From: Ophryocystis elektroscirrha
Lineage: Eukaryota > Apicomplexa > Conoidasida > Neogregarinorida > Ophryocystidae
Direction: 5' to 3'
Length of the DNA: 45,782 bases
NCBI GenBank assembly: GCA_030141585.1
Contig: JAQIFP010000045.1
Coordinates: 1-45,782 of the forward strand
Part shown: piece by piece, positions 1 to 13,050 of the stretch
How positions within the stretch are numbered: position 1 is the stretch's first letter
How the letters are laid out: each line of letters opens with the position of its first letter
Position numbers and translations under genes: made by a program
Notes under the pieces: model-generated
The model's database searches: none
Seen by the model: the letters and a program-made list of their open reading frames with translations, nothing else
What the model was told of the DNA's origin: nothing

Positions 1-57
1 TTATATATTATATATTATATATTATATATTATATATTATATATTATATATTATATAT

Positions 58-88
<31 letters not shown>
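1..88. repeat. TA-type microsatellite, 7-bp unit then (TA)n
   Basis: About nine copies of the 7-bp unit TTATATA run to roughly position 67 and then pass into pure TA. The repeat lies at the window edge, probably in an intron of the protease whose next exon starts at 205. Confidence 0.9.
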
Positions 89-204
89 AATTTGTTAACA
101 ATATTAAAATTCTTATATATATATATATATATCCAAAACATTGAATAAAAAAATAATATATTAGTTGTTTATTTATATTTTTATGCATATTCACATTTAT
201 CTAG

Positions 205-1517
205 ATTTCCGCACTTTCCTTCTGGATTCACAGAGTTACTGGATAATATGATTACAGTGGGCTCAACTTTACAAAATGGAGAAGTTGCAAAATGGTCAAA
301 TTACGGAAAACTATCATTAAATATATTTGCTCCTGGCAAAGATATACTATCTGCTAAAGTTGGTAATTCCAACTTATAAATTTGTTTTAATTGCATTTAC
401 AGGTAATAATTATAGACTTTTTGCGGGAACTTCTTTTTCTACAGCAATAGTTTCTGCTATAGCAGGCCAAATTCTATCAAGGAATAAGTTTACTTACAGT
501 GACGTAAAACGGATTATTTTGGGAGGCTGCGTTGATAATTTAAACGGCACTAAAGGTAATATATATATACTCTTAATGTCTTCACACTTCAAGTTATATT
601 TATTTTATATTGTAAATTTTGCGGTATAATTTATATAAATATATATATATATATATATACACTGTGGCTATACAAACAATTATAGCAACAAAAATAAAAT
701 TACTAATAATAATATTTATAATGATAATGATAATAAAGCAAATAATAACAATAATAATAACAATTATTATAATAGTAATTATATTAATTTTATGATAACG
801 ATGATAACATTATAAAATGTAATAATGATAATGATATTAATATTCATAACAAAAATAACCAAAGTAACACTAATGTTAATTGAAGTATATTAATGATAAT
901 ACTGTTATTAATTATTACTGTTATAATAATAATGATAATAATAAAATATATAATATATATATTCATATGTGTATTCAATATCACATATATATATAAATGA
1001 TGTTAAATGTGATACAAGCCAGGCGATCAGTATTATTACTAAGTTATTAGAATAAGTTGCGAGACAAAACATACGTATACCTAAAACTGAGAGCTACTCA
1101 CATTCATATGTAGAAATTCATAATGCGCTCTACTATATAATATAATTTATGTATGGATAATGCATATGTATATATATATACATATATAGATATATATGTA
1201 TTTATTTATTATTATGTACGTGAAATTTGATGGTTTTGAAAGTATATTATATTACGAACATTCCTTTTATAATTTGGATTTGATTAGGGCAATGTTCTGG
1301 AGTGGCTAATTCGACAGCTTCTATGATGATTGTTGACAAAATTTTAAAAGAAAGTAGGAAAAAAAAAACTAAAAAATATGTTGTTAGACATGATAAAAAA
1401 ATCATTCTTAAAATCTTTTTTCAGTTCGCTTATCTAATATTACATTTACTTTACAATTTAAGTTGTTTTAAGAACAAAAAACACTATTTTAAGTCAAATA
1501 AAATAGAATCTAGTTAA
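205..1517 (+). CDS. Subtilisin-like serine protease, 3' part (partial)
   Basis: C-terminal half of an S8 (subtilase) protease; the 5' part lies off the left edge. Exons are 205-362, 403-555 and 1288-1517; phases match at both junctions (introns 40 and 732 nt). The first exon gives the stretch before the active site, with VGS and the APG motif of subtilases. The second carries GTSFSTA, where the Ser encoded at 432-434 is the expected nucleophile. The catalytic Asp and His are not in the window. The last exon is Lys-rich and then hydrophobic, and may read into an intron: an alternative short terminal exon at 1592-1633 follows a good acceptor and ends in TAA. Apicomplexan subtilases process secreted and surface proteins, but the substrate here is unknown. 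The family call is firm; the 3' end is uncertain. Confidence 0.8.
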
Positions 1518-1872
1518 AGTTTGATGTTAAAACATAAATGAAATATCATAGAGTAACTTTTCTGTGAATTGTTGGCGACTTTTGTCTGCAGCTTTGCGAT
1601 GACGTGGATTATTCATGTGGACATCAGAAATAAATTTCTACAAAAATGTTGTTTAAATTATTTCTTACAAGCAATATAATTTACATATAAATAAATTGTT
1701 ATTAAGTTGTTATCAACGTAATTATACATATACATATATATATATTATAGAATAAATATTTATTTATTTTTATTTATTTTTTTCAGGATTATTTTATTAG
1801 TGCTTAGTAACATTATTTATAATATACTAATATTAGGTGTTTAATAAGGATATATATTAATATATATATATT
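1518..1872. other. Intergenic gap between convergent genes
   Basis: A TA-rich gap between the protease and the DnaJ 3' ends. A candidate terminal exon of the protease lies at 1592-1633; otherwise nothing is recognisable. Confidence 0.5.
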
Positions 1873-3712
1873 TTATACCTTAACAACGTGGACTTCATAA
1901 TCATTATGGTTGTAAGCTTTTGGAATAAAACTATTTGGTAGTATCTGTTTAAGAGCGCTTTTAAGAACATCCCCTTGTAGTTTAAGTTCATTGTAACGAG
2001 GCATAACGATATTGAATGTAAAAATTAAATGACCCTTTTCAAAACTTGTTCCAACAACAGGCATTCCTTCATCTTCAACAACTTTTGTGCATCCTGGTTC
2101 CAAAACTTCTCCTGGTTGATTGGTAATTAAAAGACGGCGTCCATCCAAATGCTTAAACTCAAATTGGAAGCCTGTTAAGGCTTCGTATAAATTAACGTCG
2201 CGTTTAATTAATAAGTGCGCACCCTTTCTTTGAATGTCTTCATTCTCCTATGAATTAATATTATATATAAAGACAATAAATACTCATGTAGAAATAAACA
2301 TATGCATAAGTGCAAAATAATATATAACCATTATATTATATTTAAAACGTAAAATAATGTAATGCATATATACCTTTATACGTATAATTATATTAACATC
2401 CCCTGGAACAGTTCCTGGTAATTGATCAGCTTCTCCAGTAAATTTATAATTTTGATTGTTTAAAACACCCGGCTGTACATACACTTCCAAAACTTTTTTC
2501 TGCTCTATAACGCAAGATCCTTTACATTTGGTACACTGTTTTCCTTTTGGAACAATACGTCCGTTTTTGCATTTGGTACAAGGTTTGTGAATTTGTTGTG
2601 AAACTGGACCTAGAAGTAGTATTTCTCGAGCAATTCCAGAACCGTTACACACGTCACACGTTTCTGAAACAGAACCACCTTGTCCATCACATTTATCACA
2701 TTGAATATTTCTAGTCACAGGGTGTTTTATCACTTTTCCAGTGTACGCCTGAAATAATAATTAACTAATTTATAGATGTAACACTTAATCTTATTTATGA
2801 GTAATATAACTTATATAAGTAGAATTTAATGCTATATATATATATATATATATGGTTGAAAAATACAAACTCGTATACATATATATATATGTACATATGT
2901 ACATATGAAATTATATATATATAAATTTTATTTCACTATATTATATTTTTTTTTTCATTTAAAAACTTATGTATTTGTTCATTCAAATCTTTTTAAGTTA
3001 TTAATGAGAATATATATTAAAATTTGAGTATATACTTAGAGTTTATAAGAATTACTAAAATAATTTATGAATTATAATATATTTATGATATGTAAATTGT
3101 AAAATTATTATAAATTGATATATCTGATATAAGTACACCTATATATTTATTAATAATTTAATATTATACCTCTGCTAAAGTGATTTCAATAACATGATCA
3201 ATGTCTTCACCGCGTCTCTTTTTGGGAACTCCTCTATTTTTGATGTTACCAAGAATAAGCTCGAAAAACTAAGATAAATTATAAAAAGAAAGGAAATATT
3301 ACATCAGAAGTTGTGTGGTCGTTTCCATCGTCGTCTAAACCTTCTTCTCCATATTCATCATAAGCCTTTCGTTTATCGGGATCAGACAATACTTGATATG
3401 CTCGTGACATGTTTTTGAATGTTTCAGGGTCACCTCCTTTGTCTGGATGATGTTTTATAGCTAGTCTCCTGTATGCTTTTTTAATTTCTGCATCAGAAGC
3501 ACCAACTGGCACTTCTAATAAGTTATAAAACTTTTCATTGTTTACCGGTCCTCGTGGAGCTTTAACTGCAATAATAAATAATTATATTCTCTATTTATAC
3601 AAATTATGGTGCAAATTATAATATATGAGATATATAAAACATTTAAGATGTATTATGCAACTTAAATCTTACAATTTATATCGCTGAAAAAATAAGTTCC
3701 TCTTGAAAACAT
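1873..3712 (-). CDS. Type I (class A) DnaJ/Hsp40 co-chaperone
   Basis: Co-chaperone that stimulates Hsp70 ATPase activity and delivers substrates. Five exons (3673-3712, 3303-3565, 3170-3268, 2374-2748, 1873-2247) give 383 residues, normal for class A. The J domain spans about residues 24-88, with HPD at 53-55. It is followed by a short linker instead of a long Gly/Phe region, then the zinc region with CDKC, CDVC, CTKC and CTKC pairs, and a typical C-terminal substrate-binding and dimerisation region. Zinc motifs one and two are canonical (CxxCxGxG). Motifs three and four are degenerate after the second Cys, although the cysteines remain. No C-terminal CaaX box and no signal peptide are visible, so it is probably cytosolic or nuclear. 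The start is the only ATG in frame with the exon-2 splice phase. One intron is only 34 nt (3269-3302). Confidence 0.93.
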
Positions 3713-4261
3713 GTTATATTAAGCAAATTAAAAAAACAGAAGATAGTTGTGTAAACGAGAATGTTACAGCAAGGTATACCTACAACTTTTATTTAATACC
3801 TGTATACACAAAAAAAGTTAATTAAAACCAATTATCGTACTTTATTCTTTTTTGATTCAAATTAATATAAAAAAATTTATAATTATTTTTAAATTAAAGT
3901 TGGTTGCTGTATTTTTTTATAATAAATATAAATTATTGTAAAGCGCGATTACACACAAAATATAAAAGCCGGTTTTTTGCTTCAAATTAATTGTTCAAAT
4001 TTATTGAATTATGCATCAATATCAAAATTTAGTACTACTACTGATCAAATAAATTATTGGTTCCATAAAAAAAAAAAAATACAATATTTTGTTTCTAAAT
4101 ATTGTAGACCACTGCTAAAACGTTGAAGAAATGTTCTTATACAATGTTTAATAAAAACAGACATAATTTATATGAGTATATATACATATATAAAAATTAT
4201 ATAATACGTTATATCATACAGAAAAACTAATTAGCATACATAAAAAAGTTATTAAAACCAA
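3713..4261. other. Intergenic gap, DnaJ promoter side
   Basis: AT-rich sequence with short poly-A/T runs upstream of the DnaJ start and downstream of the RFTS gene stop. I see no gene or RNA here. Confidence 0.5.
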
Positions 4262-7200
4262 TTACTTTTGATACTCATTATTTTTGCTATAGTAGCAATT
4301 TTCTTGATTTGCAAAACCATTATTATCATTCTCTGATGACGTTTGATACATATTCCAATTTAAGTTACTGCTTAAGGTGGAAGGACTTGATGGAATCATT
4401 ATAGAAGATGTCGATGGGAAGTTTGATTCGATGATACACTTGTGATTCAAATATCCCATAAATTGAGAATTGGAAGGATTTGTTTCAGACTCTAATTTAC
4501 ATGATTTAGAACGTTTTTGAGAAGGAGAAGAATTTTGAATTATATTTGAAGCATCAGTGGATAAAAAATGCAATTTTTGTGTAGACGGATGAAGTGCAAT
4601 ATTATTGGTATCGTTAATTGGATTCAGAGAAGTTTGCGGATTATTTAACATAAGAGACGAATAGGAATAAGAAGAAGGAAAAAAAGGTTCATTTGATTTT
4701 TGTGCTCCATTAGAAGGAAATGTGGCTGCTGTGCTTGTAGTATTTTGACGTAGTCTATGATAATTAAATGAGGAAGATTGTTGTGGATCTTCTACTTCGT
4801 CATCTGCTACAGCAGAGCTATTTGAATCCGTTTGACATTTTTGATTCTCATCAGAATCTTCATTTTTCGTTTGCACTTTGTCCTCTTCATAATCTGAATC
4901 CTCTAATAGCATCTGTTGCAATTGCTGTAATTCAGACTCCAACAAATTAACATTTTCATGTGTCGGAATATTGATTGGTGCATAAATGTACTCATTGTTT
5001 CCAAAACCAGCATTTTTTTGATTAAACATATAAGGAGAGACTAAATCTATTGCTGAATTGGAACCGGTTCCTCCGTTATTGCTCGAAAAAGGATATTCCG
5101 CCAAGCTTTTTGCTACTTCAAGCGCTCGTCTTTTGGTATCTATTAATTGTAAAATTTCCATTCTAACAGCAGTTTTTTCTCTTAAAACCCTCATGAATGG
5201 AGTCATTAATAAATTGTAGCACACATTCGTTCGAGAGCCATTAACACTTAAAACATCATTCGACGTTGAACCAACTCCCTCCATAAAATTTCGCAGCTGA
5301 CTTTCCAAAAACTCTGCTAAATTTAATAATAAAGATTCCTTAAACTTTTCAACAGCATATGGAGCTCCCCACGGAGTCAAAGCTTGCGGTTTACCGGAAT
5401 CATCATCAATAAAAATTCCGGTCCCTTGAGCAGTGGACAAACTATATTGTTTATTCAAAACAGAACGCTGTTTTTTTTTAATCGTATTTTCAGCAAGCTG
5501 TTTTTCTACTTCATCTTCATTACACATAGTCCCTATAAATATTTTTTTTTTTTTTTTTTTTTTACCTGAGTTTAATTTTTCTTTTTTACAAGACTTGAGA
5601 AACTCTTTTTTCTTTTTTTTTTGTTTTTCATGTCTAGTAGCAGCAGTTAGTAAATCTACTAATGTTTTAAATGGGATATCTGGGCGGTGCTGTAAAGTTT
5701 TAATTATCCTAGTAGAGACCTCAAATTTCATCTTTGCACTAGCAAATGTCGAACTATACCTTCCAGCTGGTTTCTCTAAACGGTAATAAACATCCCAACG
5801 TGATATAAGCCAAATAAATGGGACATTTGTAGGTTCTTGACCATAATCAATACACCATTCAGCCAGCTCTACTCTAACAGGATAACATTGAAGATTTTTC
5901 CAGTGCGCCACAGAATCATCTTTTCGATTGAAACTCATAAATGAGCTGTTGCTGTTTGAATTATTCAAACAGTTTCCCATGTAGTCATCATTTTGATTCG
6001 AATTTATAATTGAATTTAACCTTTTTCGTCCTCTCATATTTCCATATTCAGAATAATTTCCTCCATTATTACAATTATTATTACCGTTTGGAGGATTCGA
6101 GTTAAAACATCGAGACATAGCAGCAGCTGGTAACAGTGATCCGTATAATACTAAAGCAGCATGACGAGGTTGATCCTAAAAAATTATCATTTATTTAGAA
6201 AATAACAATTTTATTGATATAAATAATTAAAACAAGCATAATTATTGCTTTAGTAGACACTTTCGTCTAAATATGCTTACAACGAAAATAAGAATTAGTT
6301 TAAATTTACATAAATATTTGTTATATATGTAATATTTATGGGCTTGAACATAATATAAGTATATATATTTTCATTAATTTCATTATTCAAGATATATGTA
6401 TGCATATATAAATTGAATAACATATATATACAGTATATATTATTTATATATATAAAAATAATTATAATACATATACATAAATATTATCATATATTATATA
6501 TATATATAATGATATATTATTGTATGCAATTAAGCTTAATGTGACATGCTTACCAAAACCTCAATAGGTAATAGTCGTTCTCCTCTTTTATTGTAAACCA
6601 GGAAGTTAGTGATATAACGACAAATAGTACCATCTGTTTCAGTAAATGTGTACTCTGGAGGAACCGTTTCTTCAGGGTAGTGTTCTTCACCATATTTAAA
6701 ATAAACTGGAATGTTCGGAGGAGCAAGAGGGTGTTTCGGCTGTGCAAGACGCACTGGTTTATGCGCTGGCAAACGGTTAGGGGCGGCCGCAGCATTTGGA
6801 TAAGTTGGCAAGGACTCGTCCGCCAAGCAAGACAGAGGCATGAATCTGTGGCCAAAAAAAGATGACGTGTGTTGGCTCCCATTAGAGCGAAGAGAACTGG
6901 TTCCTATTCTTGAGTTATATAGACATGAAGATGTTTCACATGGATTCATAAACATAGGAGCCGATACAGGAGAAGATACTGGATGATTAGGAGCTATGTT
7001 TGAAGAAAATGCAGCTAAACTTGGAGCTCCTATAGATGGAGGAGGAAATGGGTATGGAATATTTTGTTGTAACACTTGATTATCGATTAATGAAGGCATT
7101 CCATTCATTGATATATTAAATATAGAAGAAGATGGAGAAGGAAATTGGTGTTGCTCTAATACTGCTGGCATTTGAATAGAACCAGAAGCTGTTGGAGAAA

Positions 7201-7573
7201 CGGATTGTAAAGGCGCAATTTCGGGTTCGTTATGTTGCTGTAAAGGCAAGTCTTCAGTAATTAAATGATTCCACATTGAAGATTTTTGTTTGTCTTCTGG
7301 TTTTTCACATTGTAAATTAGAATGACTCGACAAAGAACTTGATCGATGAGAAGCACGGCTTTTGCTATTGGGTCTATCAGAAATGAGAGGATGCGAACTG
7401 TATAAATCTTCATAATGGTTTGCCAAATTATCAAACGTAGTATAGTCGCTGTTATGGTGAAATAATGAAGAAAATGATGCACTATCGTTGGGATTTCCCG
7501 TTCCCGCAGTAGCGGCGGATGAGGATAGGAACATATCATTAGAAACTGGAATAGAGTGAACGGAAGAATACAT
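4262..7573 (-). CDS. RFTS (DNMT1-RFD-like) domain protein, no methyltransferase
   Basis: Two main exons (6554-7573 and 4262-6175) joined in phase 0 encode 977 residues. The conserved core resembles the replication-foci targeting sequence of DNMT1-type cytosine methyltransferases: a strand with FLVYNKRGE, then LVLYGSLLP, then WCIDYG, IWLISRWDVYY and KPAGRYSSTF, a helix, and DIPFKTLVDLL (roughly residues 310-520). An Asn-rich stretch of about 75 residues splits the two halves. The N-terminal 270 residues are Ser/Pro/Asn-rich. The C-terminal half has a helical block (LNLAEFLESQLRNFMEG) and acidic and Ser/Asn-rich tails. No methyltransferase, BAH or CXXC motif is present. RFTS domains bind ubiquitylated histone H3 in DNMT1, so a chromatin-reader role is inferred. 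A Lys-rich insertion contains a possible 33-nt intron at 5533-5565, which would shorten the protein to 966. Confidence 0.72.
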
Positions 7574-8476
7574 TTTAAAAAAAAAAAGGAAAGATTAAAA
7601 AGCTCAATTTACTTGAAGATCTTTTTTTTTTCAAATCACATACAGTTGTTTATAGATTAATCATTGGAACAAATTCTTCAAAGTTTTTTTTTTTGCAGCG
7701 GCTTTCTTATTAGAATAAAATGTTAGGTAAGAAGAAAAATAAAATGAGAAAATATAATTTGGTATAATCAATATAACGTGGGTAACAAATTTAATTTATA
7801 TAAAATGAATAACATACTTAGTTGCATAACTTTTTTTTCTTTCAAGTTAAAACTTTTTTTAACACGCTTAAAACCGTATAAGTATTTAATTTAAGAATGT
7901 TCAAACACCTATAATAGAACTTGGAAACATACACTTAAAAAGTTGATACATTGAACTAGTATGAGGACCACTACTATCAACGATCCTAATTAATTGTAAG
8001 AACAATTACGCGAGTTGTGGGTTTCAATTCTATGTTTTTTTTATATTATTGTAAGTTTTGTATAAACTATAATTGTTTTACTTGTCGTAAGAGACGTTTG
8101 TATGTACGCGTAATTGTATAAATGATTTATTTATACTTGAAAAAAAAAAAAAAAATCAACTTTTTTTTTATATGTGTTTGTACGCCCTATCTTAATAAAT
8201 TAAAAAATTAACTTTATTAAGATTCATATATCGACATTTATTTATAAATATATAAGAAGCTCTATGAGCAGAATGAATTTATACGCTTTTTAATATATTT
8301 AACACGAAATACTTATTTTACATATATACATATATATAATGTTTTTCAGTTACTGTATTAGTCCTTTAAATGAAATTTAGTTCTCATGTTATATTTGCAT
8401 GCATATATTTTGTAATAACTGTTATAGTTTTTTCTCGTAAACAAATAAAAGAAAATAATTAAACACATTTAATATC
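7574..8476. other. Intergenic gap, RFTS gene promoter side
   Basis: About 900 bases with poly-T/A tracts between two minus-strand genes. It should hold the RFTS gene promoter/5' UTR and the F-box gene 3' UTR. No coding exon or RNA gene could be supported. Confidence 0.45.
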
Positions 8477-11017
8477 TTATGGATTATAAAAATGATTTAA
8501 GTGTACATGAGAAGTTAGCTCAATATAAAAAGAATCATATTTTGGATTAGTTTTCAAAAACCCCAATGAAGCGTTGTCTATAGCTAACATGATAGGAGAA
8601 TATTTAGATACCCTAAAAGGTACTTTAATATTTAAATAAGTTATAATGCCATTTGGGTGTAAAGCTAATAAGTACTTATTGTTATGAATACTTTCTGACA
8701 AACAATATCTCAAATAACCTAGAGAATAAATGTCTAAGTTTTTATAGAATGCTACGCGTTTTAATTGATTTAGATGCTTTATGATTTCACGTAGACGTAT
8801 AACACTAGGCAACACTTTTACTTCTACGTACACTATCCCTTCAAAATATATCTTAGGCTTGTATATACTCCATTTTTCTGCGTAACTTTTTAAAGACGAA
8901 TTGTCTGTGGGTAAATTTTTGTTTTCTACATTTGCTTTGTAAAATATTTTATGCTCTTTTTTCAAATAATTATCAAATAATGCTTTTCCGAAATTTTTGA
9001 AAATTTGTTCAGTTTCTTTGCAATATGAAAATTGATTTCTTTTTATGAAAGTGATATCTTTATTTGGTTTTGAATCAGAGGTTTCATTTTTTTCATTTTT
9101 CTGGAATTCAGTAATTTTGTCAAGCAAAGGGAGTAGTTCGAATTCAGTTTTATTTTTTACAATAATAGAATTTTCTCCAAATTGTGAAAAAATTGAAATT
9201 TTGTCAGAAATATAAATTTCAGCGTATACTTCTTGAACATTTATGTGCACATTGTCATCAGTACTATTTTTAATTTTACAAGAATTCAATAAAAATTCTT
9301 CTGATTGTACAGAAAATAATTCTTCAATATTAGGAGCTATGTCTGGTATGGAGGGTGGCAATTGGCTGAGACTAGGAATTTGTATGAATTTTAGGTTTGG
9401 AAAATAAACCTGGGCTTTACTTGCAGCTACAATTAATTTATTGAACATATAGGCTATGCGTAACTGCTCATTTATATCGTCATAAGTATTCAGCGCTATG
9501 TGCTGAATGGGATGTACACGTCTACTGGATTGAATACTAGGCAATTTACATGTAACTAGTAGATTTCTGAAAAAAATGCATATGAGTTGATTATGTTACA
9601 TAACTTATGTTACTGACTATTAATTCAAGCATTCTGGTATATAATTTATATGTAAAACTAATAAAAACGTATATGTGAGTTGAATTTATTGATCATATGT
9701 ATTAATTATGTATGTCAATTAAATATATTAATTTAATTTAATATATTTCATAAATATACAGGAAATAAATCAATCTGATTACAAATATTTATAAATTAAG
9801 TTAGAAAAGCTACTTGATTTTATTGAAATTATATATTTTCTATATAATAGTTTTTATATTAAAGCTAAATCAGTATCTTTAATTTGATATATTTAATACT
9901 ACTATAATTACTCTATAAGGTTATTGCATAAAGTGTCAGCTGATTTGATAACTTACCTAATATCATGTAAATTTAAATTCATGAAGATATAGCTTAATTT
10001 CAAAATTTTAAGGTTTGGGAGATATGCGGATGGAGATATACGAAACGAAGAAACAGTGATACCACTGATAGAGAGTTCCTGAAGGTTTAACAAAGCATCT
10101 GGGTAAAATATTGACTTTGCGAGTTGCAACTGAATAACTTGCTTATTTCTTAATAAAGAAGGTCTGTGACCAACGGTGACATCGAGTACTCGCAATTTTA
10201 AAAATTTATTGAATATATAGCGCCAATCTTTGAAACGTAACCAATAAGAGTTTGGTTTATATACTGGAAGCTCCGGTTTATCGGAATCATCACTAGAGTT
10301 TTCGTTGCTTGATGATATATTTTGAGAAGGTTCATTTGCATAATGGTTATTTGGGTCATCAAGCAAATTGTGAGATCGATTATTCGACGTTGGGATGTAG
10401 TTTTCACTATATGTAACTTCACAATTATTTCTTAAGTTTCGATTGCGGTTATTGAAATTACAATGGGGACTGGAAGTGTTACTACTTAGACTGACATGAG
10501 ATTCGTCAGAAAAATTTATGTTTTCTGTTGCAGGAGAAAAGGCTTTATCAAATTTCTTAAAACAATTATTGGTACTACAACTCTCACTGTCACTTCCCCT
10601 TGTTAAATATTTATCTTCAAAATCATTCATAGATCCAATTTTGCAATAGGAAGAATTTAAAACTAAAGTCTGCATATGTTCTGGTAATAATTCTAATAAA
10701 AAATATTTGAGAGAATTTCTAAGACAAAAATCACTAGATAGAATCAAACTTAGTCCATTAATTAGTTCTAATTTTTTTTTTAAATTATTTAAAAACAACA
10801 AAGAAGTTTCATCCTCTGAGTTGTATCTGGCATAACGGATTTGCAACAATAAACTTCTGGTTTGAACTTCAGATAAGGATAGTATTCCATGTAGTTTGAT
10901 GGACTTTGATATTTCATAAAATCGCTTATTTAATAGTGCAAAATGTGCTAAGTCAGCAACACAATTCAAATACTCTGCTACATTTAATAGTAATGGATCT
11001 GGTAATAATTCTATCAT
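8477..11017 (-). CDS. F-box protein with LRR-like region
   Basis: Two exons (9957-11017 and 8477-9566; the intron splits an Arg codon, phase 2) encode 716 residues. The N-terminus reads as an F-box: LPDPLLLNVAEYL, then DLAHFALLNKRFYEIS, about residues 4-38. F-boxes bind Skp1 in SCF ubiquitin ligases. After an Asn/Ser-rich insertion (about 160-255) come leucine-rich strands such as LKLRVLDVT, LLNLQELSISGI and LPNLKILKLSYI, with continuing weaker repeats in exon 2 (AQVYFPNLKFIQIPSL; LGYLRYCLSE). This suggests an FBXL-type substrate receptor. The middle of exon 2 is Lys/Glu/Asn-rich and unrecognised. The F-box is family-level recognition; the substrate is unknown. Confidence 0.65.
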
Positions 11018-11132
11018 ATAAAAATAAAACTACTCTAATATTTTACTATATATATTCTTGAAGGTATATATAAAAAAATAAAAAAAAAGTAATTATTTAG
11101 AATAAACATTAATTATACGGAAAAAATAGATT

Positions 11133-12717
11133 TTATAAAGGTACAAGTTCAACATTCTTAGATTCTATTTTATGAAGAGTTGCAGTTGGATTAAAACTTG
11201 ATTTTGGTTTTTCATAAAAATCATTAGGATACAAGTAAATTGATTTCGGTGTTACTTTAAACTGTAAAAAAAAAAAATAGTATATATAAGCAAAACTATA
11301 CCATATTATTGAACTCAGTTGTAAAATAATCAATTTCTTTTCGACTAAAAGAGGTGAGTTTATTAAAAGCAAAATGCAGTAATTTATTGTGATTAATCTA
11401 TTTAAAAATGAAGTGAGAAAAAAAAGACTTACTGTATTAGAATATATTTTTTTTTTAAAAAAATGCATAACAGAATCCATTGTTTCAGATTCGTTTATTT
11501 CCATTTCAAATTGCATCATAATACTTAGGGCTATACGATATAGTATTTTAGGACCTTCAAAGAATAGGGTGTCCCAAATGCGAAGAGCAGTACGAATCTA
11601 CAAAAAAAAAAAAAGAGAAGTAATTTTGAGGGCACTCTTATACCGGTAAAGAAATAATATATAGTCCTAAGAACCATTCATTGCAAATCCACTCTAGTTC
11701 AACGGCAACTTTTCTAAGAAATATTGGATTTTTTATTTACTTCAATGCAGCAACGGCACTAGGTGTTCTTTTTTTCATAATTTGCTCCATAACCTAAAAT
11801 TATCTGTAAAGTATAATAAAAGAATAATTACGTATAAGCATCTTTTCATTCCAATCATTGATTCGTCGTAATTATCCCCTAAATTTAACCCTTTATTTGG
11901 CATTAAATGGTTAGACATCACTTGAACCTTATTTTTTTGTAATCAATTTAATAATTACCAATGACCAGAAAGCTAAATCTTCATTCATAAATAAAAGAAA
12001 TGTTGCAGCTAAAAAGTTCATAGACTGAAGCAATCATAAGAATACAAAATATCAATACTTGACAATAATTTATATTAGGAAAAAAAACAGCTACAGAGTG
12101 TAGTACTCTACGTAATTTATCAATCTCACTATCAGACCGAAACTGTTTATATTATAATTATGTAATACATTTACATATAAATTTGATGGGAATGTTCTTT
12201 CAACGTCACATCCAATTTGGTGAGAAATTTTGTTACTTAATTTTACTTTGGATAAACTAAAAAAAAAAAAAAAAAAAAGAAATTACTTGCTATATAGATA
12301 AGGGAACTGTTGATTTAATTCTGTGCTACCTAAACAATGACACCAAACTCTAGCTCTAAAGGTTATATATACATTGATATATATATTAATTAACCTAAAT
12401 TCATTTGGAATTCCTTCTCGGAGAAGAAATTTCAATTTCCTTCGGCTTGGAAGAGGTTTACATTTATATTTTGCCCATCTGTATATTATTTATCAGGACA
12501 TATTTTTTACTTTTTTTTTCTTTTCTCTGATATTTTGCAAGAACATATTTCATATAATTCTGATTGAGTTCTTCCAAAGATATTGTCAACTTTTCTTCGA
12601 AATCCCAGCTCATTTACATTTTTAACTAAAAACTCGTTGAATAATTTGTACACTACCGAAAGGAGGTGCTACAAAAAATGATATAGGAATTGCATTAGGT
12701 TTTAAAGCACAATCCAT
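11133..12717 (-). CDS. TBC-domain Rab GTPase-activating protein
   Basis: Twelve exons encode 357 residues, nearly all TBC domain: 12657-12717, 12511-12625, 12395-12478, 12287-12355, 12175-12256, 12059-12142, 11959-12024, 11832-11927, 11741-11793, 11644-11713, 11433-11597, 11133-11261. Hallmarks appear in order: a KW...LLREGIP...R..VW entry motif, IGCDVER (Arg finger R130 in IxxDxxR), YCQ (Gln finger Q165) followed by SMNFLA, LAFWSL, EWFLGLY and ALRIWDTLFFEG. Both catalytic fingers are intact, so it should accelerate GTP hydrolysis by a Rab and act in vesicle traffic. Ten of eleven introns are 27-46 nt. The shortest (11714-11740, 27 nt) contains an in-frame TAA and must be removed. The first exon is chosen because its phase fits a 31-nt intron, and is less certain than the rest. 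Confidence 0.9.
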
Positions 12718-13050
12718 GTTATATCACACATAACAATTAAAAAACTAGTGCTCTTAATTATTCAGTATAATACTGGTCCATGAATGCAACTTTCTATTAC
12801 TCAGGCTTTTTTTTTTTTTTTTTTTTTTTTTCTTATAGACATATAAATGATTTAATAGGATGATTAGCTCAATTTGTATAATTGCAGAATAATTTGTTAC
12901 ACATTCACCATTATGTGACCATATATTCAATTTTTAGTACAATATTTCCATATATACAGAACTACTAAATAGATATTTATATAGAGTTATTAGATTTATA
13001 TTGAAAGAAATTAGAAATCTCTCCACATTATTACGTGCTTCAATATATTG
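12718..13050. promoter_or_regulatory. Divergent promoter region with poly-T tract
   Basis: A 333-bp spacer between the start codons of the minus-strand TBC gene and the plus-strand gene at 13051. It holds a poly-T run of about 28 bases near 12805-12831, a likely nucleosome-excluding element. Regulatory use is inferred from gene orientation only. Confidence 0.45.

Noticed and set aside
1000..1140. Less AT-rich stretch in a protease intron as a possible RNA gene
   Set aside because: I found no tRNA cloverleaf, no box motifs and no convincing long stem.
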